From Bryobacteraceae bacterium (GTDB taxonomy: Bacteria > Acidobacteriota > Terriglobia > Bryobacterales > Bryobacteraceae): a stretch of 64,000 nt of DNA. Shown piece after piece: positions 32,079-40,651 of the stretch. Position 1 is the stretch's first letter, and every line of letters starts with the position of its first letter. Under the pieces are notes generated by a model. That model had not been told where the DNA came from and did no database searches. It saw only the letters and a program-made list of their open reading frames with translations. The translations under genes were made by a program, and so were the position numbers. Location: positions 1-64,000 of the forward strand of contig JAHDVK010000010.1 in the NCBI GenBank assembly GCA_023384675.1, written 5' to 3'.

Positions 32079-33815
32079 ATGAAGCGATTTCTGTTGGGAG
32101 TTCTGGCCGGCGTGATCATCGCCGGTGTCTCAGTCGTGGTCTTGTTCTTCGCCTCCCTGAAATTGGCCGACAGGACGCCCTCTATCCCGGACCGCTTCTT
32201 GCTGGCGATTCGGCTGCAAGGCGGAATCCCCGAAGTCAGCTCAACATCGCTGCCCTTTCCGGGCCTGGAGGGCCAAACCGCGTTGACGGTGGTCGAGCTG
32301 TATCGGATCCTGCACGGCGCCGCCAGTGATAAACGCGTGGCGGGAATCTTCCTGGTTCCTGCCGGAGTGCAGACGGGTTGGGGCAAGCTCGACGAAGTGC
32401 GCGACGGCATAGCCGCCGTCCGCGCGGCAAACAAGCCAGTGTACGTCTGGCTCCAGTCACCCGCCATGCGCGATTATTATCTGGCGGCAGGCGCCGACAA
32501 AGTCTTCGTCGCGCCCGAGGACCTGGTGGACGTCAAGGGTCTGCGCGTCGAGGCGACTTTCTTGAAGGGGACCCTCGATAAGCTTGGCGTCCGGGTCGAG
32601 ATCGAAACGGCCGGCCGCTACAAGGATGCGGGCGACGCCGTCACGCGCACCACGCTCAGCCCGGAGAGCCGCGAGGCGCTCGACGCCCTGCTTGATGGAA
32701 TCTACGCCCGATTGACCGGCGCGCTGGCCGAAGGCCGCGGCAAGACTCCCGATGAAATCCGGGCCCTGCTGGACAACGGCCCCTACGTCGCTCCCAAAGC
32801 GGTGGAGGCCGGTCTCGTCGATGGGCTCATGTATGAACGGCAGGCGCGCGATGCGCTGGCCGAGGCTGCGGGCGTGGACCAGAACGACGTTGTCACAGCC
32901 CGGCGCTACCTGGACGCCGGCGCGAATGCACCGGGGCGACGCGCGAAGCGCGTCGCGGTTCTGGTGGCACAGGGCGACATCCTTCGCTCCAGCCCCGACG
33001 GCCTGTTCACCCAGGATCAGTCCATCACCCCCCGCGCCATGGCCCGCGTGATCCGCACGATCACCCAGACTGATTCCATCAGCGGCGTCATTCTGCGCGT
33101 GGATTCGCCCGGCGGAGACGCGGCCGCATCCGACGAAATCCTCAGTGAGCTTAAGTCGCTCGCCCAGAAGAAGCCACTGGTGATCTCCATGTCCGATGTC
33201 GCCGCCTCGGGCGGCTACTACATCTCGATGACCGGCGACCCCGTCATCGCCTACCCCGGCACGATCACCGGCTCAATCGGCGTCATCTATGGCAAGGTGA
33301 ACATCCGGGGCCTTTATGAGAAGCTCGGGCTTTCCGCGGAGATCCTCAAGCGCGGCGCCAATGCCGATATCGATTCTCCCCTTACAGCGATGACGCCCGA
33401 GGCGAAGCGGAAGCTCCGCGAGGGCGTCGAGTTCATCTACGACGGTTTCCTGAAGCGCGTCGCCGAGGGCCGGAAGAAAAAGGTCGAGGAGATCGCGCCG
33501 TTCGCGGAAGGCCGCGTATGGCTTGGCTCCGACGCAGAGAGCCGGGGGCTGGTGGATGAGTTGGGCGGCCTGACTGTCGCGCTTGGCAAGCTCCGGGAGA
33601 GGGCCGGTATCAGCGCCGATGAGCCGCTCCGGCTCGTTGTCTATCCGGAGCGCAAGTCGCTCTTCCAGCAGTTGATGCAAAGAGACGATGAAGCGGTCGA
33701 AGCGGCGCCGTTTTCCGCCCGCCGGGCCTTGTTGAGGGAAGCGGGTCCGGGCGTGGCTCCCTGGCTGGCGGGAGGCATGCTGCGCAGTATGCCCTACAGG
33801 ATTGAGATTCGCTGA
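32079..33815 (+). CDS. sppA: Signal peptide peptidase SppA, long form
   Basis: A 578-residue inner-membrane serine protease that degrades released signal peptides. One N-terminal membrane anchor (LLGVLAGVIIAGVSVVVLFF), then two S49 repeats. The general-base lysine is in TAGRYKDAGDAV of the first repeat and the nucleophilic serine in SDVAASGGYYIS of the second, as in the E. coli 67K enzyme. FARGGANAD-like LKRGANADIDSP and the C-terminal WLGSDAESRGLVDELGG block are typical. Its end converges on the sigma-factor gene with 19 bp between. Confidence 0.94.
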   Translation: MKRFLLGVLAGVIIAGVSVVVLFFASLKLADRTPSIPDRFLLAIRLQGGIPEVSSTSLPFPGLEGQTALTVVELYRILHGAASDKRVAGIFLVPAGVQTGWGKLDEVRDGIAAVRAANKPVYVWLQSPAMRDYYLAAGADKVFVAPEDLVDVKGLRVEATFLKGTLDKLGVRVEIETAGRYKDAGDAVTRTTLSPESREALDALLDGIYARLTGALAEGRGKTPDEIRALLDNGPYVAPKAVEAGLVDGLMYERQARDALAEAAGVDQNDVVTARRYLDAGANAPGRRAKRVAVLVAQGDILRSSPDGLFTQDQSITPRAMARVIRTITQTDSISGVILRVDSPGGDAAASDEILSELKSLAQKKPLVISMSDVAASGGYYISMTGDPVIAYPGTITGSIGVIYGKVNIRGLYEKLGLSAEILKRGANADIDSPLTAMTPEAKRKLREGVEFIYDGFLKRVAEGRKKKVEEIAPFAEGRVWLGSDAESRGLVDELGGLTVALGKLRERAGISADEPLRLVVYPERKSLFQQLMQRDDEAVEAAPFSARRALLREAGPGVAPWLAGGMLRSMPYRIEIR

Positions 33816-33834
33816 GGCCTGAGGCGAGACCAGT

Positions 33835-34605
33835 TCAGAAAGCTGCGCTGGAAGTGATGCCCGCGGTCTGCAGGGCGCTGGCCATCTTCTCAAGGGCTGA
33901 CTTGTGGATCTGTGACACGCGGCTTTCGTTAATGCCGAGCACGCCGCCAATTTCTTTCATGGTCATGTCGTTGCGGTAGTACATCACTACCACTTTCTGG
34001 TAGCGCTCGGGCAGGCACTTCATCGCAACATCCAGCTTCGAGCGAAGCTGCTCGCGAGCGCAAATCGAATCCGGCTGGTGATCCGATCGGCTCGGAAAGT
34101 CCGGCGGTGGCAAGTCGTCGCTATCGCCGTTGCGGGTCGAGGCGGAGATCAGGCCGACGGTCCGCAGGTCCATGGCCATCTGCCGCCAGCGCGACACATC
34201 CACGCCCATCCGCGCAGCCAATTCGTCCTCGGTCGGATTGCGGTGCAAGGTCGCATGCAGTTCGCGCGTGGCCTGCTCCACCTGCTTGTGGCGGCGGCGC
34301 AAGTCGCGTGAAGCCCAATCGAGCTGACGCAGACTGTCGAGAATCGCGCCTTTGATCCGGTGTTTCGCGTAACTCGAGAACGCAACCTGTTTGGTCGCGT
34401 CGAACTTCGTGGCGGCGTCGAAAAGCCCAAGGATTCCAGCATGCACCAGATCGTCAAGCTCCACATGCACCGGCAGGCTCTCGTGAACCCGGATGGCGAT
34501 GGCCTTCACCAGGGACAGGTGCTCTAACACCACCTGGTCCCGGCGCGCGATTCTTTTGGATTTCGCCAGCGCGGGGGCCGCGGGCGCAACTCCTATGGCA
34601 GTCAT
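33835..34605 (-). CDS. FliA/WhiG-type RNA polymerase sigma factor
   Basis: About 256 residues from ATG 34605, chosen for the AGGAGAGG just upstream. Region 2 (VHVELDDLVHAGILGLFDAATKFD and FSSYAKHRIKGAILDSLRQLDW), region 3 (HRNPTEDELAARMGVDVSRW) and region 4 (LPERYQKVVVMYYRNDMTMKEIGGVLGINESRVSQIHKSAL) are complete. This is a sigma-28-type factor. No flagellar genes are in the window; it may control motility or other functions. No anti-sigma factor (FlgM) is seen next to it. Confidence 0.92.
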   Translation of the reverse strand: MTAIGVAPAAPALAKSKRIARRDQVVLEHLSLVKAIAIRVHESLPVHVELDDLVHAGILGLFDAATKFDATKQVAFSSYAKHRIKGAILDSLRQLDWASRDLRRRHKQVEQATRELHATLHRNPTEDELAARMGVDVSRWRQMAMDLRTVGLISASTRNGDSDDLPPPDFPSRSDHQPDSICAREQLRSKLDVAMKCLPERYQKVVVMYYRNDMTMKEIGGVLGINESRVSQIHKSALEKMASALQTAGITSSAAF

Positions 34606-35114
34606 GGTCCTCTCCTTCCTCAATCGCGGAACGGCCGCCTCCTCTTTTTGGGAGACTGGCTTGCCATCCGGGCTTTTGTAGTGCCGTCCACCGCGACTCC
34701 GGTGACCGCCTACAGCCTCACTAAGGCAATCCGCTGACCACTCTCCGGTGTGGGCTACTTAGACCACCCATTTTCCGGAGATTGCACGCTAAGGCCAATG
34801 TTTCCAGCATTCGGATCACTGGCCCGACCAACAGCCGCGCCTGCGGGACTAAAGAAATCCAACACGGCAGCCGATCTCTTCCGGCCAATTTCCCGTTCTG
34901 GATTTCCTCCGGCCCGAAAACCGGCCACTGTGAAACAGTCAGTGCCAAATCGGAACAAATTTAGGACAATCCACTCGCCTGCACCGAATTGACTCCGTAC
35001 TGACTCATCGCCTTAGCTTAGCTTTGAAATGAGGATTTCCCACTAGACGATCCCGCCGAGGAGAATCAAGAAAATCACCCGAATTTTGCGCCCGCAAATG
35101 GGGGTAACGTGCGG
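34606..35114. other. 509-bp intergenic region upstream of the sigma-factor gene
   Basis: No gene is supported here. It holds the 5' region of the minus-strand sigma factor. Structures seen are a hairpin with CTCCGG (34743-34748) and CCGGAG (34775-34780) plus an inner GTGG/CCAC pair, and a short dyad ACTGT-GAA-ACAGT (34927-34939). A long untranslated leader or small RNA is possible; no known riboswitch consensus was recognised. Confidence 0.5.
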
Positions 35115-35276
35115 CTATTCGCCCTGTTCTTCCCGCTTCACCGCCAGCCAGCTCTTGAACGCCAGCGCTCCCAGCAGCAGCAACACCACCCAGCGGAAAT
35201 GCCCGTCCAGCGTCGCCGAGGCCACCGCGCCGAGCAGCGCGTAGCCAGCGTATGCATACTTGAGCCGGGATCGCAT
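35115..35276 (-). CDS. Small membrane protein, 53 aa
   Basis: Reading the minus strand from ATG 35276 gives 53 residues (MRSRLKYAYAGYALLGAVAS at the start) ending at the TAG at 35115. Two hydrophobic segments are separated by a short polar turn (about residues 9-24 and 30-44, with WVVLLLLGALAF), and the C-terminus is charged (KREEQGE). The start lies 5 nt after the tonB-like stop, so it is probably translationally coupled. No family recognised; a role beside the TonB-like protein is inferred only from position. Confidence 0.65.
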   Translation of the reverse strand: MRSRLKYAYAGYALLGAVASATLDGHFRWVVLLLLGALAFKSWLAVKREEQGE

Positions 35277-35281
35277 TCAAG

Positions 35282-36367
35282 TCATCGGGCGGGCATATTG
35301 TAGGAGAACACAAACTGCAGCCTGATTTCGCTGCCCTTGAATTCCGCCGGCAGAGGCGGAAAGGGCACCGAAGCCGTTAAGCCCGCCACAGCCGCACGGT
35401 CCAACCCCGGCGTGCCCGAGGGCAGCACAATCCCAACCTTCGGAATGCGGCCTTGCCGGTCGATGGAAAACTGCAACACTGTGCGCCCGCGCTGCCCGAA
35501 CCTCACGCTCTCCGGCATCACCGCCATCCAGTTGCGCCGCACTCGCGCGAGCACCTGAATCAGATACGGCTTGAAATCCACGCCGAGCGGGTCGCTCAGC
35601 AGTTCGAGCGCGCTGCCGGGCGCGCCCGGCGAAGGCGTCTGCCGGATCATCTCGCCCACGCCGCCGCCGCCCGAGAGGTCGGCATCGCCTACGCTCATCC
35701 TTCCGCTCTGCGCCCGCGCCGCGGCGCGCGCGGCATCCTCGGGACGGCCGCTGGGCGGTAGCAGGCGCGGCTGTCCGAGCGGCGTGCCGGAAGCTGGGGC
35801 CACGGGTTCGAGCACGAGTTTAGGTTGGCCCGGCGGAGGCGGGGGCAGGGCAGATGTCTGTGTCGCTGGCGCAGGCGATGCGCCTTGGGGCGGGAGGTCC
35901 ACCTTGGGCGGCTCCAGCGCGGCGCGTTCCTGCTTCGGCGGCTCGGGTGTGGGCGGAGTGAAGGGTTTAGGCTCGGCGCGCGGGGCGGGACCGGCAAGCG
36001 CCGGCGGACCGGGAGCCGGCGACACCTCCCGCCCGGTTCGCGGCAGCAGTTGTTCGAGATTGACCTCGGTGGCGGGCGTCTGCGTCTGCGGCGCTTTCTG
36101 CGTCAGCTGGAAGTTCTCGATCACGTCCCGCGGAACGAAGACCGAGGTTGGCTGGCCCATCTCGAAGCGTACTTCCGGAAAGAACCGTGGCGAAGCGCCC
36201 GAGCTGAGGGGGATGTGGAAGAAGACGGCGATAATCACCACCTGCGCCGCGATCGACCCCGCCGCCGCAATCAGTTCCCGCCGGGGCGCTTCCTCGTCGC
36301 GCACATCGAGCAACAGGTGCAGCTCGCCCTGGTCTCCGTGCCAGTACTTCCGGAAAGCCTCGACCAT
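35282..36367 (-). CDS. TonB-family energy transducer protein
   Basis: About 361 residues from ATG 36367; a longer frame reaches ATG 36475 but would overlap the Gfo/Idh gene by 62 bp. Order: short cytoplasmic part ending RDEEAPRREL, one membrane helix (AAGSIAAQVVIIAVFFHIPL), a long Pro-rich periplasmic linker, a region SGRMSVGDADLSGGGG, and a TonB C-terminal domain (YLIQVLARVRRNWMAVMPES to LQFVFSYN). It couples proton motive force to outer-membrane proteins or spans the periplasm. No ExbB/ExbD is adjacent. It sits at the end of the lipid A operon. Confidence 0.85.
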   Translation of the reverse strand: MVEAFRKYWHGDQGELHLLLDVRDEEAPRRELIAAAGSIAAQVVIIAVFFHIPLSSGASPRFFPEVRFEMGQPTSVFVPRDVIENFQLTQKAPQTQTPATEVNLEQLLPRTGREVSPAPGPPALAGPAPRAEPKPFTPPTPEPPKQERAALEPPKVDLPPQGASPAPATQTSALPPPPPGQPKLVLEPVAPASGTPLGQPRLLPPSGRPEDAARAAARAQSGRMSVGDADLSGGGGVGEMIRQTPSPGAPGSALELLSDPLGVDFKPYLIQVLARVRRNWMAVMPESVRFGQRGRTVLQFSIDRQGRIPKVGIVLPSGTPGLDRAAVAGLTASVPFPPLPAEFKGSEIRLQFVFSYNMPAR

Positions 36368-36413
36368 GCCGTTGCTGAAAGGACGCCGCCAAGCGGGGAG
36401 CGGTTGCCCGGCC

Positions 36414-37385
36414 TCAAAGCGCGCCGCCAGCCAGCGTGCGGGCCACGAGCGCGGTGTGTTCCTCAATCTTATCAAGGATCATCCGCGCGGCCTGCAGCGC
36501 GCGGGCCGCCGCGATGCCGTCCACCGCGGGCGCCTCGCGGGACAGCATGGAATCGATGAACGCATCCAGTTGCACGGCCAGCGGCTCGCGCTTCTCCACC
36601 GGCACCTGCTGGATTTGCACCTGCCGGTTTTCGTCCACCCCGATGGCAACGCAATCCTGGCGCGCGTAGTCCACCGAGATATACTGGCGGGGCTGGAACA
36701 GGCGCAGTTTCCGCACGCGTTCGGTCGAGGCGCGGCTCGCGGTCAGATTCGCGATCACACCGCCAGGGAAGGCGAGCCGGACACTGGCGATATCCGCCTT
36801 TGGCGACAGAATCGGAATGCCCGCCGCGCGGATCTCCTCGGGCATCGTCCCGGTGATCGAGAGCAATATGTCGAGGTCGTGGATCATCAGATCGGCCACC
36901 ACGTCCACGTCCAGGCTGCGCGGAGAAAAGACGCTCAAGCGGTGGATCTCGAAAAACAGCGGCCGGGTGAGCACACTTCGCATGGCCAACACGGCAGGGT
37001 TGAAGCGTTCCAGGTGGCCCACCTGCAGGATGCGCCCGCGGCGCGCGGCGATCGAACAGAGCGAGCGCGCCTCCTCGGTGGTCACTGAGATGGGCTTCTC
37101 CACCAGCACATCCAGCCCGGCTTCCATCAGTTGGGCGGCCACAGCGTGATGATGCGTGGTGGGCACGGCGACGACGGCGGCATCGGCCATCCCGGCCAGT
37201 TCCTCGAGCGAACCCGCGGCCGCGCAGCCAAACTCGCGCGCGGCGGCGCCCGCGCGGTCCTGATCCGTGTCGAAGACGCCGGTCAGCGTGGCGCGTCCGG
37301 AATCGCGGATCACACGCAGGTGATTCCGGCCGAAGACGCCCGCGCCCGCGACGGCGATGCGAGGCCGGTTTGAATTCTCACTCAT
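36414..37385 (-). CDS. Gfo/Idh/MocA oxidoreductase, GnnA-like
   Basis: A 323-residue NAD(P)-dependent oxidoreductase. Rossmann motif AGAGVFGRNH, EKP motif (VLVEKPIS), the VGHLERFNPAV block and a C-terminal alpha/beta domain. In other Gram-negatives an enzyme of this family (GnnA) beside lpxA oxidises UDP-GlcNAc at C3 for 3-amino lipid A synthesis; the GHxERFNP block and the location 6 bp after lpxI fit this. The transaminase GnnB is not in the window, so the role is inferred. Confidence 0.8.
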   Translation of the reverse strand: MSENSNRPRIAVAGAGVFGRNHLRVIRDSGRATLTGVFDTDQDRAGAAAREFGCAAAGSLEELAGMADAAVVAVPTTHHHAVAAQLMEAGLDVLVEKPISVTTEEARSLCSIAARRGRILQVGHLERFNPAVLAMRSVLTRPLFFEIHRLSVFSPRSLDVDVVADLMIHDLDILLSITGTMPEEIRAAGIPILSPKADIASVRLAFPGGVIANLTASRASTERVRKLRLFQPRQYISVDYARQDCVAIGVDENRQVQIQQVPVEKREPLAVQLDAFIDSMLSREAPAVDGIAAARALQAARMILDKIEEHTALVARTLAGGAL

Positions 37386-37391
37386 CGCGAT

Positions 37392-38207
37392 TCACTCCTG
37401 TTCCGGGGCCTGGCCGAAAATGGCGATGCCCGCCTCATTGGCCCGTTCGAGCATCTCCTCGCGGTCCAGCAGCAGCGTGCGGCCCGCGTCCACGGCCAGC
37501 GCGGTCGTGCGGGTTTCCTGCATCACAGCGATGGTGCGCGGTCCGGCCACGGGGACGTCGAACAGCAGATGCGCGCGCCGCCGCGAGCCCTTCACCAGCC
37601 TGAGCGGACGCCCGTTCACCAGCCCGGCGGCGCGGCGCAGCATGGCGTCGGTGCCTTCCATCGCTTCGACGGCCACGCAGGCGCGCTCGCACACGGCCAC
37701 GCTCTGGCCTACGTCGAAACCCGACAGCGCCGCGGCCACGCGGCGGCCATAGTCCAGATCCTTTCGTTCCTCTTCGTTGGGCTTGCGCCGGCTCAAAACC
37801 CCTTCACCCGCCAGCAGCGGCTTCAGCAGCAGCGTGGAATCGGCCAGCCGGATGCCTTCTTTCTCGAGTTCGCGCTGCACGCCGCCGATCAGCGCGTCGG
37901 TGTTGCGCGCGGGCAGCGAGGCCAGCAGTTTCACGAGCCGCCAGTCGGGCGTCAGCGACGAAAACAGCGATGTGTGCTTTACCTGGCCCGCCATGATCAC
38001 TTCCGTGATCTTCTCGGCGTGCAGGATGCCGATCAGCTTGCCCAGTTCGGCGATGGTGATCCAGTGGCAGCTCGCGCCGAGCGTCTCCACCTCGGGCGGC
38101 GCGTTGTCCTTGAGCGCGATCACCACTACCTCGTGGCCCAGCGCGCGCGCCGTTTCGAGCGCCAGTACCGGAAAACGGCCTTTGCCCGCGATCAGCCCGT
38201 ATCTCAC
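37392..38207 (-). CDS. lpxI: UDP-2,3-diacylglucosamine diphosphatase LpxI
   Basis: About 271 residues from a GTG at 38207 that overlaps the lpxA stop (GTGA). LpxI (former DUF1009) makes lipid X from UDP-2,3-diacylglucosamine. Visible family blocks: GLIAGKGRFPVLALETARALGH, IMAGQVKHTSLF, LLKPLLAGEGVLSRRKPNEEE, GQSVAVCERACVAVEAMEGTDAMLRRAAGL and FDVPVAGPRTI. The family is 270-280 residues long. A much longer frame upstream is a shadow over lpxA. LpxI replaces LpxH here. Confidence 0.93.
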   Translation of the reverse strand: MRYGLIAGKGRFPVLALETARALGHEVVVIALKDNAPPEVETLGASCHWITIAELGKLIGILHAEKITEVIMAGQVKHTSLFSSLTPDWRLVKLLASLPARNTDALIGGVQRELEKEGIRLADSTLLLKPLLAGEGVLSRRKPNEEERKDLDYGRRVAAALSGFDVGQSVAVCERACVAVEAMEGTDAMLRRAAGLVNGRPLRLVKGSRRRAHLLFDVPVAGPRTIAVMQETRTTALAVDAGRTLLLDREEMLERANEAGIAIFGQAPEQE

Positions 38208-38980
38208 TTGATGAACCCGCGCTTGGCCGAGCGGATGAACTCGATCAGCTCCTTCACCTCGGCGTGGTCCTCGACGGACTCCTCGATCTGCGCGATGGCC
38301 TGCGAGGTGTTCAGCGTTTCGCTGCCGAGCAGGCGGAAGAATTTCTGCAGCGTATCGATCGTCTCCGCCTCGAACCCGCGCCGCTTCAACCCCACCTTGT
38401 TCGCGCCATACACCTTCGACTCGCGCGGCGTCACGGTCTGCGAATAGGGCAGCACATCCTGTGTCACCACGCTGTAGCCGCCCACGAAGGCGTGTCGGCC
38501 GATGCGGCAAAACTGATGCACGCCCGAAAACGCCTCCACGATCGCCCAATCCTCGATGGTGACGTGGCCGGCGAGCGTGACGGCGTTGCCCAGAATGCAA
38601 TGGCTGCCGATGCGCGCGTCGTGGGCGATGTGCGTATAGGCCATCAACAGGTTGTCGTCGCCGATCGAGGTCAGCAGTCCGCCGCCTTCGGTGCCGCGGT
38701 GGATGGTGACGAACTCGCGGATCCTGTTGCGCGAGCCGATGCGTGTCTCGGCACGCTCGCCCTTGTATTTCAAGTCCTGGGAAGCCACGCCGACGCTGGA
38801 ATACGGGTAGAAGATGTTGTCTTCGCCGATGAACGTGGGCCCTTCCAGATAAACATGAGCCATCAGGCGGGTGCCGGCCCCGATTTCCACATCCGCGCCC
38901 ACCACGCAATACGGTCCGATCTCGGCCGACGGATGAATCCGCGCGGCGGGGTCGATCAGAGCGGCCGGATGGACAGCCAT
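38204..38980 (-). CDS. lpxA: Acyl-ACP--UDP-N-acetylglucosamine O-acyltransferase LpxA
   Basis: About 258 residues from ATG 38980. Left-handed beta-helix of hexapeptide repeats (IDPAARIHPSAEIGPYCVVG..) with SSVGVASQDLKYKGE, EFVTIHRGT, the catalytic His in THIAHDARIG and IVEAFSGVHQFCRIG, followed by a helical C-terminal part (GLKRRGFEAETIDTLQKFFRLL). First step of lipid A synthesis in the cytosol. It lies 5 bp after fabZ and overlaps lpxI. Confidence 0.95.
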   Translation of the reverse strand: MAVHPAALIDPAARIHPSAEIGPYCVVGADVEIGAGTRLMAHVYLEGPTFIGEDNIFYPYSSVGVASQDLKYKGERAETRIGSRNRIREFVTIHRGTEGGGLLTSIGDDNLLMAYTHIAHDARIGSHCILGNAVTLAGHVTIEDWAIVEAFSGVHQFCRIGRHAFVGGYSVVTQDVLPYSQTVTPRESKVYGANKVGLKRRGFEAETIDTLQKFFRLLGSETLNTSQAIAQIEESVEDHAEVKELIEFIRSAKRGFIK

Positions 38981-38985
38981 CCGCG

Positions 38986-39450
38986 TCACCCTTGCGGCGG
39001 CGCGCCGGGAGCGGGCTTGTCGGCGAGTTTGCACATCACGATGCCCTCGGCCACCACCTGACCGTTGACGCTTGCGATGCCCTGCATCTTCACCACCGTG
39101 GCTTTCCGCTTCAGCGTCTTGCACTCGATGATCAGCGTGTCGCCGGGCAGCACGGGCCGCCGGAACTTGGCCTCCTCGATCGAGGCGAACAGAACAAGTT
39201 TGTTCTTCCGGTCCTCCACGTTCAGCAGCACCAGCACGCCGCCCACCTGGGCCATCGCCTCGACAATCAGCACGCCGGGCATCACCGGATATTCTGGGAA
39301 ATGGCCCTGGAAGAACGGTTCGTTGGCGGTGACATTCTTCATGCCGACGATCCGTTCCTCGCCCTCCACTTCGAGAATCCGGTCCACCAGCAGGAAAGGA
39401 TAGCGGTGAGGCAGGATCTCACGGATGTCAATGTTTTCGAGTACTGCCAT
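38986..39450 (-). CDS. fabZ: 3-Hydroxyacyl-ACP dehydratase FabZ
   Basis: About 154 residues from ATG 39450. Hot-dog fold dehydratase with IREILPHRYPFLLVDRI, the catalytic His in FFQGHFPEYPVMPGVL and Glu in IVEAMAQVGG. It draws from the same hydroxyacyl-ACP pool as LpxA, hence the common fabZ-lpxA pairing. First gene of the minus-strand lipid A unit; only 24 bp separate its start from the divergent M20 gene. Confidence 0.95.
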   Translation of the reverse strand: MAVLENIDIREILPHRYPFLLVDRILEVEGEERIVGMKNVTANEPFFQGHFPEYPVMPGVLIVEAMAQVGGVLVLLNVEDRKNKLVLFASIEEAKFRRPVLPGDTLIIECKTLKRKATVVKMQGIASVNGQVVAEGIVMCKLADKPAPGAPPQG

Positions 39451-39474
39451 ACAAACTCGATATTCTATCAGACG

Positions 39475-40632
39475 ATGCAACAAATTCCCGTCCATGCCGC
39501 TGAGCGCATCGAGCCGCTGATCGGGTTTCTCCGCGAACTGGTGGAATGCGAATCGCCGAGCGACGATCCGGCCGCCGTGCGCCGCTGCCAGGAGCTATTC
39601 GCCGAGAAAGTGAGGGACATCGCCGAGACCCGCCTTGTTTCTTGCGGCGCCGCTTACGGTCCCGCCCTCCGCGTGGATTTCCGCCTGCCCGGACCGCGCC
39701 GCAAGCTGAGCGAAGGCATCCTCGCCGTGGGCCACAACGACACCGTCTGGCCCATCGGCACGCTCGCCCGGATGCCCTTCCGCCGCGCCGGAGGCCGCCT
39801 CTGGGGGCCCGGCGTGCTCGACATGAAGGGCGGGCTGGCCTTCTTCGTCTTCGCCATGCGCACGCTGATCGAACTCGACCTGCCCGTCCGCCGGGCCGTC
39901 CGGCTGTGGATCGTACCCGACGAGGAGATTGGCAGCCACGGCTCGCGCGCGCTCACTGAAAAGCTGGCGCTGGGCAGCAAGGCCGTCCTGGTGCCGGAGC
40001 CCGGCACCGGGCTTGAAGGCAAGCTCAAGACGGCGCGCAAGGGCATCGGCAGCTTCACGCTGCACGTGCGCGGCAAGGCTTCGCATTCAGGCGTCGATTT
40101 CAGCGCGGGCGCGAGCGCGATTCTCGAACTCGCGCGTCAGATCGAGCGCGTTGCCGCGCTCACCGATCTCAAGCGCGGCATCACGCTGAATCCGGGCATC
40201 GTCCGCGGCGGCTCTCGCGTGAATGTGGTCGCCGCCGAAGCCGAGGCCGAGATCGACCTGCGCGTGGTGCGGCAACGCGACGCCGCCGCCATCGAGCGCC
40301 GCCTTCGCGCGTTGAAGCCGGTGGACCGGCGCTGCGCCCTGACCTGGACCGGCGGCCTCAACCGCCCCCCCATGGAGCGCACAGCCGGCGTGGTCTCGCT
40401 CTTCAAGACCGCCCGAACGCTCGCAAAACGACATCTTGGGCTGGCTATCGAAGAGTCCGCCACCGGCGGCGGCTCCGACGGCAATTTCACGGCCGCGCTC
40501 GGCGTGCCCACGCTCGATGGCTTGGGCGCGGTGGGCGAAGGCGCCCACGCCCCACACGAGAGCCTCATCGAGGACCGCATCGCGGACCGCACCGCCCTGC
40601 TCGCCCTGCTGACGCTCTCTCTGGGACAATAA
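39475..40632 (+). CDS. M20-family metallopeptidase (carboxypeptidase G2-like)
   Basis: About 385 residues from ATG 39475 (MQQIPVHAAERIEPLIGFLR); a longer frame upstream is a shadow of fabZ. Metal ligands and catalytic residues: GHNDTVWP (His), WGPGVLDMKGG (Asp), WIVPDEEIGSHGS (Glu-Glu), PEPGT and HAPHESL (His). A dimerisation domain (TLHVRGKASHSGVDFSAGAS) is in the middle. No signal peptide. It hydrolyses an N-acyl amino acid or peptide, for example a C-terminal glutamate; the substrate is unknown. It leads the psd operon. Confidence 0.88.
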   Translation: MQQIPVHAAERIEPLIGFLRELVECESPSDDPAAVRRCQELFAEKVRDIAETRLVSCGAAYGPALRVDFRLPGPRRKLSEGILAVGHNDTVWPIGTLARMPFRRAGGRLWGPGVLDMKGGLAFFVFAMRTLIELDLPVRRAVRLWIVPDEEIGSHGSRALTEKLALGSKAVLVPEPGTGLEGKLKTARKGIGSFTLHVRGKASHSGVDFSAGASAILELARQIERVAALTDLKRGITLNPGIVRGGSRVNVVAAEAEAEIDLRVVRQRDAAAIERRLRALKPVDRRCALTWTGGLNRPPMERTAGVVSLFKTARTLAKRHLGLAIEESATGGGSDGNFTAALGVPTLDGLGAVGEGAHAPHESLIEDRIADRTALLALLTLSLGQ

Positions 40633-40651
40633 TAAGAGCGGACATTGCCAA

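Noticed and set aside
34606-34800. Possible c-di-GMP riboswitch in the leader of the sigma-factor gene
   Set aside because: The conserved GEMM cores (GGCAAACC, GGGACGCAAAGC) could not be found on either strand.
34915-34960. Possible sigma54 promoter (TGGCAC on the minus strand) upstream of the sigma factor
   Set aside because: The -24 half TGGCAC is present, but the -12 half lacks the required GC (reads GTTTC), so it does not fit the consensus.
35005-35313. 102-codon minus-strand frame overlapping the small membrane protein gene
   Set aside because: It runs in another frame over the 53-residue membrane protein and gives an Arg/Gly-rich product without hydrophobic segments; the shorter frame is more protein-like.
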